Shown piece by piece: positions 53,563 to 62,529 of a stretch of DNA of 64,000 bases. Under the pieces are notes generated by a model. That model was not told where the DNA came from, did not search any database, and was given only the letters and a program-made list of their open reading frames with translations. The position numbers were made by a program, and so were the translations under genes. The DNA is taken from contig SXON01000112.1 in the NCBI GenBank assembly GCA_005778355.1, positions 28,636-92,635 on the forward strand. Reading direction: 5' to 3'. The stretch is from Pseudomonadota bacterium. GTDB lineage: Bacteria > Myxococcota_A > UBA796 > SXON01. Numbering within the stretch: the stretch's first letter is position 1; each line of letters begins with the position of its first letter.

Positions 53563-56540
53563 TCCTGCGACTCACCCTGCTCACCACGGTGGGCGTTATC
53601 CTTGGTTGCACCGGCATCCTCGGCGACGACACGGCCAAAGAAAGCACCGAGGAGGAAGATCCCTTCGGCGGCGACAACAGCCAGAATGGCACCGCTTGCA
53701 ACGAGGAAACCGGCGGCTACCTGTTCTACCGCGACGCCGACGGCGACCTCTGGGGCGACCCCGACACCAGTGTCACCGCCTGCACCCAGCCCGACGGCTA
53801 CCTGCCTACCGCCGGCGACTGCGACGACACCAACGACAACATCAACCCCGATGGCAGCGAGGTGTGCGACGACGACGACGTCGACCAGGACTGCAACGGG
53901 CTGGCCGACGACGACGACCCCAGCGTGGCCACCGACGGGCAGTCGAACTTCCGTCCCGACGCGGATGGCGACGGCTTCGGCGACCCGCTCACCAGCGCGT
54001 CGTACTGCGACGGCCCCACTGGCTGGGTGACCAACGGCGACGACTGCGACGAGACCGACTCGGCCATCAACCCCGAGGCGGTGGAGATCTGCGACGGCCT
54101 CGACAACGACTGCGACGGCTACGCCGATCCCGCCGACAGTGCCGACGCGCGCGAGTGGTACGCCGATGCCGACGGCGACAGCTACGGCGACAGTCGGGCG
54201 AGTCGCACCGCGTGCGAGCGTCCCGAGGGGTTCGTGACTACCGACGGCGACTGCGACGACGAGCGCCCGCTGGTCAATCCGGCCGGCACCGAGTCCTGCA
54301 ACGGTCACGACGACGACTGCGATGGCGACACCGACGAGGACGACGCGAGCGACGCCACGTCCTGGTTCGAAGACGACGACGGCGACGGCTACGGCGACGA
54401 CGACACCGAGGCCCCCGCCTGCGACGCCCCGTCCGGCTACGTGGTCGTCGGTGGCGACTGCGACGACAGCCGACCGGCGATCAACCCGGACGCGCAGGAG
54501 GTGTGTGACAGTAGCGACACCGACGAGGACTGCGACGGCAACGCCGACGACGACGACGGATCGAGCGCTGCCAGCGGGAAGACCACCTACTACGCGGATG
54601 CCGACGGCGATACCTATGGCAACGCCGACGACCCCGAGAAGCTCTGCGACAGCGCCTCCGGCTATGTCACCAACGACGACGACTGCGACGACACCGACAG
54701 CAGCATCAACCCCGCCGGCTCCGAGGTGTGCGACAGCGCCGACGACGACGAGGACTGCGACGGCAATAGCGACGACGACGACAGCTCCGTGGCGGCTGGC
54801 GGAAAGAGCACCTATTACCGTGACAGTGACGGTGACAGCTACGGGGTGAGCACCAGCACCGCCAGCGCCTGCGATCTGCCGTCCGGCTACGCCACCGTGT
54901 CGACCGACTGCGACGACACCAACGCCGACCGGAACCCCGGCGAGACTGAAGTGTGCGACGCGAGCAACGTCGACGAAGACTGCGATAGCAACGCCGACGA
55001 CAACGACAGCAGCACCTCGATGTCGTCGAAGACCAGCTTCTACACCGACGCCGATGCCGACGGCTACGGCGACGAGTCCAGCACCGTCACCGCGCGCTGC
55101 GAGTCGCCCGGCAGCGGCTACGCCGCCGACAACACCGACTGCGACGACGCCGACGCCTCGGTGAACCCGGGCGAGGTCGAGGTGTGCTTCGACGGCCTCG
55201 ACAGCGACTGTAGCGGTGTGGACGACTGCACCTACGCCAACACCGACGCCGACCGGCAGCTGGTCGGAGAGACGGCCGGCGACGCGGTGGGGTCGCGCAA
55301 GGGCATCGGGGCCGGCGACATCAACGCCGACGGCTACGACGACCTGTTGCTCGGCGCCTACGCCAGCGACCTCGGTGGTGCCGACTCGGGCGCGGCCTAC
55401 ATCGTGCGCGGCGGCCCGACCGTGGGCGTGACCGACCTGTCGGCGGCCGACGCGATCCTCGCCGGGGAGGACGCGGGCGACTACGCGGGTGTGTCGGTGG
55501 CGATCGTCGGCGACGTGAGCGGCGATGGCAAGGATGACATGCTCATCGGGGCCTCCAACGACGACTCGGGTGGTACAAACTCCGGTATCGTCTACTTCGT
55601 GAAGGGCGCCGGCACCACCAACGACCTGTCGCTGGCCCAGGGCAAGCTCGTGGGTGAAGACGCGAGCGACAACGCGGGCTTCTTCGTGGCCGCAGCGGGC
55701 GACGTGAGCGACGACGGCAACCCGGACATGCTGGTGGGGGCACCCGGCTACTCGAGCAGTCGCGGCCGAGCGTACCTCGTCACCTCGCAGCCGGGGACCA
55801 ACACCGACCTCTCGGCGGCGACCGCGCTGCTCACCGGGGAATCCTCCAGCGACTACCACGGCTACTCGGTGGCCGGGGTGGGCGACGTGGACGGCGACGG
55901 CATCGACGACTTCATGACCGGCGCCTACGCCGACGACGACACCGCCACCGACGCTGGCGCGGCCTACCTGTGGCTCGGCACCGTGTCCGGCGCGCTCAGC
56001 GCGAGCAGCGCCGACGCCAAGCTCCGTGGCCCCTCCTCCAGCGACTACTTCGGCTCCTATGTGGGCAAGGCCGGCGACCCCAACGACGACGGCTACGACG
56101 ACGTGCTCGCCTCGGCCCCCGGATACGGCGTGGGTCACGTGTACCTCGTGAACGGCCCCTTCACGGGGGCCTCCGCCGTCAGCTCGGTGTACGACGCCGA
56201 CATCTACTCGAGCGGCTCGTCGTCCTGGCCGACTTTCGACGGGGGCGGCGACATCGACGGCGACGGCACCGACGACGTGGTGGTGGGTGACTACCTCTAC
56301 GGCGGCGGCGGCGCCGCGTATGCCTTCCTCGGCCCCCTCTCCGGCAGCCTCCCGATGGCCACCACCAGCGATCTCTCCGTGTCGAGCGGCACGTCGAGCG
56401 ACTACTTCGGCCACTCGGTGCGGCTGGCGGGCGACCACGACGGCGATGGTCTCATCGACATCGCCGTGGGGGCCTACGGCGACGACGACGGCGGCTCGGC
56501 GGCGGGCTCGGTGTACCTCTTCCTGGCGGGCGGCCTGTAG
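53559..56540 (+). CDS. large MopE-repeat + FG-GAP (integrin-alpha-like propeller) putative lipoprotein
   Basis: MILRLTLLTTVGVILGCTGILGDD; about nine MopE units then FG-GAP repeats. ATGA overlap with upstream gene. Confidence 0.8.
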   Translation: MILRLTLLTTVGVILGCTGILGDDTAKESTEEEDPFGGDNSQNGTACNEETGGYLFYRDADGDLWGDPDTSVTACTQPDGYLPTAGDCDDTNDNINPDGSEVCDDDDVDQDCNGLADDDDPSVATDGQSNFRPDADGDGFGDPLTSASYCDGPTGWVTNGDDCDETDSAINPEAVEICDGLDNDCDGYADPADSADAREWYADADGDSYGDSRASRTACERPEGFVTTDGDCDDERPLVNPAGTESCNGHDDDCDGDTDEDDASDATSWFEDDDGDGYGDDDTEAPACDAPSGYVVVGGDCDDSRPAINPDAQEVCDSSDTDEDCDGNADDDDGSSAASGKTTYYADADGDTYGNADDPEKLCDSASGYVTNDDDCDDTDSSINPAGSEVCDSADDDEDCDGNSDDDDSSVAAGGKSTYYRDSDGDSYGVSTSTASACDLPSGYATVSTDCDDTNADRNPGETEVCDASNVDEDCDSNADDNDSSTSMSSKTSFYTDADADGYGDESSTVTARCESPGSGYAADNTDCDDADASVNPGEVEVCFDGLDSDCSGVDDCTYANTDADRQLVGETAGDAVGSRKGIGAGDINADGYDDLLLGAYASDLGGADSGAAYIVRGGPTVGVTDLSAADAILAGEDAGDYAGVSVAIVGDVSGDGKDDMLIGASNDDSGGTNSGIVYFVKGAGTTNDLSLAQGKLVGEDASDNAGFFVAAAGDVSDDGNPDMLVGAPGYSSSRGRAYLVTSQPGTNTDLSAATALLTGESSSDYHGYSVAGVGDVDGDGIDDFMTGAYADDDTATDAGAAYLWLGTVSGALSASSADAKLRGPSSSDYFGSYVGKAGDPNDDGYDDVLASAPGYGVGHVYLVNGPFTGASAVSSVYDADIYSSGSSSWPTFDGGGDIDGDGTDDVVVGDYLYGGGGAAYAFLGPLSGSLPMATTSDLSVSSGTSSDYFGHSVRLAGDHDGDGLIDIAVGAYGDDDGGSAAGSVYLFLAGGL
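53710..55230 (+). repeat. tandem MopE coding repeats (~160 bp/unit)
   Basis: Repeated YADADGDxYGxxxxxxxxCxxxxGYVTNxDDCDDTDxxINPxxxEVCDxxxxDEDCDGNxDDDD units. Confidence 0.75.
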
Positions 56541-56558
56541 ACCGGGTACATCGGCTGG

Positions 56559-57023
56559 ATGACCGTCACCCCCGTCGACTTCAAGCAGACCCTCGGCCGC
56601 TTCCTCAGCGGCGTTACCGTCGTGAGCGTGGAGGTCGAGGGCGAGGTGCACGGCATGACCGCGAGCGCGTTTCTGAGCGTGTCGCTCGACCCGCCGCTGG
56701 TGCTCGTCTCCGTGGCCAAGAGCGCGAAGATGCACGCCCTCCTCGCGACCGCCGAGCGTTTCGGCGTCACGCTCTTGTCGTCGAGTCAGCAAGACCTCTC
56801 CAACCACTTCGCCGGCTACGGCGCCGCGATGCCACTGTGGGACCGCTCGGTCTCACCGCCCGTCCTGGCCAACGGGATAGGCTGGCTCAGTTGCGCGACA
56901 CACGCCGTCCACGAGGCGGGCGACCACACCCTCTACATCGGGCAAGTTGAGTCGCTCGGCTACAGTGAGGGCGAACCACTGGCCTACTACCGGGGCAAAT
57001 ACCGGGCACTCCAGCCCGGCTAG
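56559..57023 (+). CDS. flavin reductase-like FMN-binding protein
   Basis: FKQTLGRFLSGVTVVSVEVEGEVHGMTASAFLSVSLDPPLVLVSVAKSAKMHALL...RFGVTLLSSSQQDLSNHFAG. Confidence 0.85.
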   Translation: MTVTPVDFKQTLGRFLSGVTVVSVEVEGEVHGMTASAFLSVSLDPPLVLVSVAKSAKMHALLATAERFGVTLLSSSQQDLSNHFAGYGAAMPLWDRSVSPPVLANGIGWLSCATHAVHEAGDHTLYIGQVESLGYSEGEPLAYYRGKYRALQPG

Positions 57024-57508
57024 GCAAGCGCGGCGATCAGCGTCTCGGGATCGAGCGGCGACACGACCACCACCCCCGTCGAAGTAAACAATCGCACCGC
57101 GCGAGCCCGGTCCGTCACGTAGGCGCGCTGCCAGTGTCCCTCGCCCCAGAACCAACCATACCAGCCGTAGCCCCCGTTGATGGCGAACTTGGGCCCGAAG
57201 AGCCCGCCGTCCCATCCGGAAGGGGCGCGGTCCGCGCGATGGACGTCCACCCGCACCCGCCGCACCCGGGTGACGACGTACACCACGCGGCCCTCGACCA
57301 CGAGGCTCGTGGGCTGGTCGACGTACACCCAGGCGAGCGCCAGCGCCACGGTGTTGGCGAAGCCGGCGGCAATCCACGGGGGGCGCCCGGAGGCGAGGTC
57401 TTTCAAGAGCGCCTTCAGCGCCACCAGGCCCACGAAGAGCGCGAAACTACCGAGCGCGAGGGCGGGCGCGGGGAGGCGGGCGACGGGGAGCGTTTGAGCC
57501 ACGGCCAT
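57020..57508 (-). CDS. membrane protein with bacterial PH-like domain
   Basis: N-terminal hydrophobic segments; GPKFAINGGYGWYGWFWGEGHWQRAYVTDRARAVRLFTSTGVVVVSPLDPETLIAAL. Confidence 0.55.
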   Translation of the reverse strand: MAVAQTLPVARLPAPALALGSFALFVGLVALKALLKDLASGRPPWIAAGFANTVALALAWVYVDQPTSLVVEGRVVYVVTRVRRVRVDVHRADRAPSGWDGGLFGPKFAINGGYGWYGWFWGEGHWQRAYVTDRARAVRLFTSTGVVVVSPLDPETLIAALA

Positions 57509-57510
57509 GT

Positions 57511-57547
57511 GGGGTATCCATGCCCCACCGGTGGGGCATCCATGCCC
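57511..57547. promoter_or_regulatory. 20-bp perfect palindrome within two direct repeats in a divergent intergenic region
   Basis: ATGCCCCACC|GGTGGGGCAT at 57520-57539; direct repeats GGGG(T/C)ATCCATGCCC on both sides. Confidence 0.6.
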
Positions 57548-57585
57548 AGTACCGGGACGGCGTTTGCTGGTGTAGGGTGCCGGCC

Positions 57586-59424
57586 ATGCGACTCGTCCCT
57601 GTCACCGTCCTGGCGCTCGCCTGCTCCGACTACAACCTCTCCTCGCCGGTCGGGAAGGACGGCGAGGGCGACGGCGACACGGCCTTCGACCCCGGCGACG
57701 ACACCGAGGACTACGGCGCCTGTGGCAACGCCGACAAGGACCCACGCGAAGTGGCGCTCGCCGAGGACTGCGAGGTGGAGGCCATCACCGGCACCTTCAC
57801 CCCCGAACTCAAGTGGCAACAGACACAGCCGGGCGACACCTACACCACCCCGGTTGTCGGCCAACTGACCGACGACAATGGCAACGGCATGCTCGACGGC
57901 GGCGACACGCCCGACATCGTCGTGTCCAACGTCAACGGCGTCACCTGGGCGCTCTCGGGGGCGGACGGGGCCGTGATCTGGCAGGGTGGCAGCCTCGGTG
58001 CCGAGCCGATGACCCCCGCCATCGGCGACCTCGACGGCGACGGCTGGAACGAGGTGGTCGGGGCCGGGGCCAGCGCCACCCTCGCGCTCGACGGGCGTAC
58101 CGGCAAGCAGAAGTGGAAAATCGGCGCCTATGCCGGCGGCCACACGCCACAGTGCGGGGCCGTGGGCATCTACGATCTCGATGGCGACGGCGCCGCCGAG
58201 GTGGTGATCGGTCGCGACATCTACGAGGGGGCCTCCGGCGCCGTGGCGGGACGCGGGGCCTACGGCGACGGCGCGGGCCACGAGTGGGCCGCCCCCATGG
58301 GCGTGGCCGCCGACATCGATCGCGACGGCAACCTCGACGTGGTGGTGGGCAACGCGCTCTACGACAAGCGCGGCAACGCGAAGTGGTACAACAACAAGTC
58401 CGACGGTTTCGTGGCCGTGGGCGACTTCGACGGCGACAAGTACGGCGAGATCGTGGTCACCAGCATGGGCGACATGCGCCTGCAAGACCACGACGGCACC
58501 GTGCTCTGGTCGAAGTCACGCGTGACCGGCGACACCATCGGGCCGCCCACGGTTGCTGACTTCGACGGCGACGGGGAACCCGAGATCGGCGTGGCCGGTC
58601 ACGACGTCTACGTGGTGATCGAGACCAACGGCTCGGTGAAGTGGAGCCGCAGCACCAACGACTACAGCTCGGGCTTTACCGGCTCGGCCGTGTTCGACTT
58701 CGAGGGCGACGGCAAGGCCGAGGTTGTCTACGCCGACGAGAACGACGTCTTCGTGTACGACGGCGCCACCGGTGCCATCAAGATGACCGAGTCGCGTCAC
58801 AGCTCAGCCACCTGCTCCGAGTACCCCTCGATCGCCGACGTGGACAACGACGGCCACGCCGACATCATCTACAGCTCCGGGGCCTACAGCGGCCGGGAAA
58901 CCGGCGTTTCGGTGATCAAGGACGCGGACGATAGCTGGATGCCGGCCCGCGCCGTGTGGAACCAGCATGGCTACGCGATCACCAACGTCAACGACGACGG
59001 CAGCATCCCCGCCACGCCGGCCGTCAACTGGGACACTTACAACAACTTCCGCTCGGGCGACCTCTCGGCGGCCACCGGCGGCGCACAAACGGACGCCGTA
59101 CCGGTGCTCCACGAGGTGTGTAACGACGAGTGCGACGCCGACAAGCTGCGGGTGACGGTGAGCGTGGGCAACCAGGGGCTGGTGGACATGCCCGTTGGCG
59201 TGCCCATCTCGCTCTGGTCGAAGAACACCTGGCTCGCGACCGAGTACACCACCGAAGAGATCGCGCCCGGGGAAACCAGCGAGGGCATGGTGTTCTCGCT
59301 CGATCCGGACGACGTGGGCAGTTCCATCGTCGTGCGGGCCGACGACGACAACGGCACCACGCTCTTGTCGGAGTGCGACGAAGACAACAACGAGATCGAG
59401 ATCGAGAAGGGGCTCTGCAAATAG
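57586..59424 (+). CDS. FG-GAP/VCBS repeat putative lipoprotein with CARDB-like C-terminal region
   Basis: MRLVPVTVLALACSDYN; repeated DLDGDGWNEVV, DFDGDGEPEIGVAG; LRVTVSVGNQGLVDMPVGVPISLW. Confidence 0.75.
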   Translation: MRLVPVTVLALACSDYNLSSPVGKDGEGDGDTAFDPGDDTEDYGACGNADKDPREVALAEDCEVEAITGTFTPELKWQQTQPGDTYTTPVVGQLTDDNGNGMLDGGDTPDIVVSNVNGVTWALSGADGAVIWQGGSLGAEPMTPAIGDLDGDGWNEVVGAGASATLALDGRTGKQKWKIGAYAGGHTPQCGAVGIYDLDGDGAAEVVIGRDIYEGASGAVAGRGAYGDGAGHEWAAPMGVAADIDRDGNLDVVVGNALYDKRGNAKWYNNKSDGFVAVGDFDGDKYGEIVVTSMGDMRLQDHDGTVLWSKSRVTGDTIGPPTVADFDGDGEPEIGVAGHDVYVVIETNGSVKWSRSTNDYSSGFTGSAVFDFEGDGKAEVVYADENDVFVYDGATGAIKMTESRHSSATCSEYPSIADVDNDGHADIIYSSGAYSGRETGVSVIKDADDSWMPARAVWNQHGYAITNVNDDGSIPATPAVNWDTYNNFRSGDLSAATGGAQTDAVPVLHEVCNDECDADKLRVTVSVGNQGLVDMPVGVPISLWSKNTWLATEYTTEEIAPGETSEGMVFSLDPDDVGSSIVVRADDDNGTTLLSECDEDNNEIEIEKGLCK

Positions 59425-59425
59425 C

Positions 59426-60274
59426 TCAGTACTTGTAGAAGCCCTCGCCGCTCTTCTGGCCGAGCTTGCCCTCGGCCACCATCTTCCGCATCAACGCGGG
59501 TGGCTCGAAAGCCGGGTTGCCGAGCTCGCGGGCAAGGTACTCGCCGATGGCCATCCGCACGTCGAGACCCACCATGTCCGAGAGCTTGAGCGGACCCACC
59601 GGGTGGCGATAGCCAAGCACCAGGGCCTTGTCGATGTCTTCCGCGCTCGCGACGCCCTGCTCCACCATGCGAATGGCCTCCATGCCGAGGCACACGCCCA
59701 GGCGCGAGGTGGCAAAGCCGGGGAAGTCCTTCACGGTGATGCACTCCTTGCCGATGCCGACACCCCAGGCGCGCACGCGCTCCAGTGTGGTGTCGCTCGT
59801 CGACCCGTGCACCACGATCTCCAGCAAGCTCATGATGTGGACGGGGTTGAAGAAGTGGGTGCCGATCACGCGGCTGCCGTCGGCCACCGCCTCGGCGATG
59901 CGGGCCACGGAGAGCGAGGAGGTGTTGGTGGCGAGCACGCAGTCGGGGCGCACGATGCCCTCGAGCCGCCGGAAGAGCTCCTGCTTGAGCTCGAGCCGCT
60001 CGGGCACCGCTTCCACGACGACGTCGCAACCGCCGAGGTCGCCGAGCTGGGTAGACACCGAGATGCGCGCGATGCTCGCGTCTCGCTGGGCCGGGGTGAC
60101 CTTCCCCTTCTCCACGCCCTTGTCCAGGTTGGCCGCGATCTTGCGCTGGCCCGCTTCAACGCGGGCGTTATCGACGTCGAAGAGGACAACGGTCTGGCCG
60201 GCCATGGCGCAGGCGTGCGCGATGCCGTGGCCCATGGTGCCAGCGCCCACGACGCCGACGGTACGGAAGGACAT
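59426..60274 (-). CDS. 3-hydroxybutyryl-CoA dehydrogenase
   Basis: VGVVGAGTMGHGIAHACAMAGQTVVLFDVD; NTSSLSVARIAEAV; GTHFFNPVHIMSLLEIV. Confidence 0.9.
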   Translation of the reverse strand: MSFRTVGVVGAGTMGHGIAHACAMAGQTVVLFDVDNARVEAGQRKIAANLDKGVEKGKVTPAQRDASIARISVSTQLGDLGGCDVVVEAVPERLELKQELFRRLEGIVRPDCVLATNTSSLSVARIAEAVADGSRVIGTHFFNPVHIMSLLEIVVHGSTSDTTLERVRAWGVGIGKECITVKDFPGFATSRLGVCLGMEAIRMVEQGVASAEDIDKALVLGYRHPVGPLKLSDMVGLDVRMAIGEYLARELGNPAFEPPALMRKMVAEGKLGQKSGEGFYKY

Positions 60275-60354
60275 GTGGTCTCCGGGAAGCGCCGCCCGGC
60301 TAACCCAGCCGGCGCCTTGCGCGGAGATGCCAGGAAACGGTAAGCTGGCCGAGC

Positions 60355-62526
60355 ATGCGGAGCATGCCAACATTTGCGACGCTCGGGTTCCTGGCCTGCT
60401 CGGGCGGGGCGCCCGACGAGTACGTGCGGCGGCCGGACTTCCACGGCGTCGTCCTTCCACCGGTAGCGGATAGCGGGACAGATACCGGCGATCCTGTCGA
60501 CAGCGGCCTCGACGTCGATACCGGCGACAGCGGGCCACGGCCGCCGCCGCCACGACTGCAGATCGAGGAGCTCCCGGGCGAGATCTACGCCGACGGGCGT
60601 GCGAGTGGCCGACTCGTAGTTCGGGCCTTCGATTCGGCGGGGAACCCCATGCCCGACGGCGCACGCCTCCCGGTCACCATCAACCTGGGCCGGGTCGACC
60701 TGAAGCCGGTGCAAGACGGCGTGGCCGTGGGAAGGGTCACGGCCGGCACCTGGCCCGGAGAAGCCGAGCTCGAATTCGGGCAGTTCCAGGTGGAGGGGCC
60801 GAGTTCAGTGTCGTTCCGGCGCGCCCCCCCAGTAAGCGCGCAGCTCCACATCCACGGCTCCTTCTCCGAGGGTGACGGCACGATGCAGAGTCACGCCACC
60901 CAGGCCGACGCGCTGGGCCTCGACGTGGTGTGGTGGACCGACCACGAACTCTCGTACTACCCCCAGGGCTACCTGGAGCTCCCCGGCTTCGACTTCGAGG
61001 GCGGAAGCCTCGACCAATCCATCGAAGCCACCTGGCACACAGAGCGCGAGGTGGTAGCCGTGTGGCGACCCTACGTGGATACCTTCGACACGGCGGCCGC
61101 CAGCGCCGCCCCCGAGGCGGCACGAAGCGGCAACTACGGGCTCCGACTCACCGGCGACCGGAGTGCCACGCGCGACGGCACGCACCAGTCCTTCGGCGTG
61201 GGCGTGGTGAGCCAACCGCGCGTACAAACGCACCAGCTCATGGCCGGGGTGCACCTGGCGTTCAGCTACCGCCCCGTGGCGACGAGCAGCGATTCGGCCC
61301 TCTTCATCGAGATTCCCATCGGCCTCGACTCCGACGAGACGGGCGAGGTGAACCACGGCTCCCGGGTGGTGCTCTACCACCCCGCCGACTCGAGCCTCGT
61401 GGAGGAGGACGGGCGCACGGCGTGGATCCCGCTCGCCGGCGCGGAAGAACGATGGAGCGAGGTGTCGGTCAACCTTTCAGAGGTCGTGGAAGACTACTTT
61501 CCGGAGCTGGCACTCGACGCGCACGTCGACCTCGCCCGGGTGGAGATCCGGACACTGCACCGCGGCACCGTGACCTACGACCTCGATGACATCAGCTTCT
61601 CGCAAGACATCCGGGGGCGCGAGCTGCTCGAGGTGCAACAGGCCTACCTCGACGAGCTCGGCACCACCGCTCGCCATCACGTGGGCCTGGAGTGGAGCTG
61701 GCTACACGACGGCCACCTGACGGTCTTCGGCGAGAACTGGAGCTTCATCCCATTCTGGGATGGTGACGAACACGACCTATACGATGGGGTCGACCAGGCG
61801 CATTCAGAGGGCTCCATCGTCGCACTGGCGCACATGTTCGGCACCAGCGGCGAGACGCTCGACGAGCCGGAGCGCCGCTCGATGGTGATGCAGACGATGG
61901 CCGAGTTGTTGACCGCGGAGGCCTACGGCTGCGACATGCTGGAGGTGGGCTACCGGTCGCGCAGCGGCACACTCGACGACCACCTCGCCGTGTGGGACCT
62001 GCTCACCGAGCGCGGCGTGTACCTGACCGGCACCGGGGTGAGCGACCACCACCACGACACCGAGTGGTCCAACCAGCCGAACAACCTGGTCACCTGGGTG
62101 TCGTCACCCTCCGACGAGCGCGACGACCTCGTCTGGAACCTCCGCCGCGGTGTCGCCTGGTTCGGCGACCCCGACTACTTCCCGAGCGCGGAGGCCGAGA
62201 TGACCTTGTCCGCCCCCGACCTGCGCGCCGACATGGGACAGGTCGTGTCTGGCGCGTCCGGTCCCACGCCGCTGGAGTTCAGCTTCTCGCCATCGACCGC
62301 CGCGTGGAGCGTGCGGCTCTTGCGAGACGGCGAGGTGTACGGCGAGTGGCCAGCCCGTGATGGAACCACCTGGGAGGTGGTGATCGTCGACGCCGGCGAG
62401 CCCGCCTCCTACCGAGTGGAAGTGCTCGACGACACGGGCACAACCATCCTCCTCTCCAACTGGATCGCCTTCGTGGGCGAGGCGGACGGCCAGTCCGTAC
62501 CCGGCTGGCGCTTGCCCGAGCCCTGA
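60355..62526 (+). CDS. putative lipoprotein with PHP-like (histidinol phosphatase-type) domain
   Basis: FLACSGGAPDE; VSAQLHIHGSFSEGDGTMQSHATQADALGLDVVWWTDHE. Confidence 0.65.
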   Translation: MRSMPTFATLGFLACSGGAPDEYVRRPDFHGVVLPPVADSGTDTGDPVDSGLDVDTGDSGPRPPPPRLQIEELPGEIYADGRASGRLVVRAFDSAGNPMPDGARLPVTINLGRVDLKPVQDGVAVGRVTAGTWPGEAELEFGQFQVEGPSSVSFRRAPPVSAQLHIHGSFSEGDGTMQSHATQADALGLDVVWWTDHELSYYPQGYLELPGFDFEGGSLDQSIEATWHTEREVVAVWRPYVDTFDTAAASAAPEAARSGNYGLRLTGDRSATRDGTHQSFGVGVVSQPRVQTHQLMAGVHLAFSYRPVATSSDSALFIEIPIGLDSDETGEVNHGSRVVLYHPADSSLVEEDGRTAWIPLAGAEERWSEVSVNLSEVVEDYFPELALDAHVDLARVEIRTLHRGTVTYDLDDISFSQDIRGRELLEVQQAYLDELGTTARHHVGLEWSWLHDGHLTVFGENWSFIPFWDGDEHDLYDGVDQAHSEGSIVALAHMFGTSGETLDEPERRSMVMQTMAELLTAEAYGCDMLEVGYRSRSGTLDDHLAVWDLLTERGVYLTGTGVSDHHHDTEWSNQPNNLVTWVSSPSDERDDLVWNLRRGVAWFGDPDYFPSAEAEMTLSAPDLRADMGQVVSGASGPTPLEFSFSPSTAAWSVRLLRDGEVYGEWPARDGTTWEVVIVDAGEPASYRVEVLDDTGTTILLSNWIAFVGEADGQSVPGWRLPEP

Positions 62527-62529
62527 CCG

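Noticed and set aside
53710-55230. Regularly spaced repeats resembling a CRISPR-like array
   Set aside because: Repeats are in-frame, degenerate protein repeats of ~50 aa in a lipoprotein; no exact short repeats or cas genes.
53364-56807. 1147-aa ORF on the minus strand antisense to the MopE/FG-GAP genes
   Set aside because: Composition (V/A/G/R/H repeats) is that expected from the complement of GAC/GGC-rich repeat codons; the plus-strand frame has a signal peptide, recognisable repeats and an ATGA junction.
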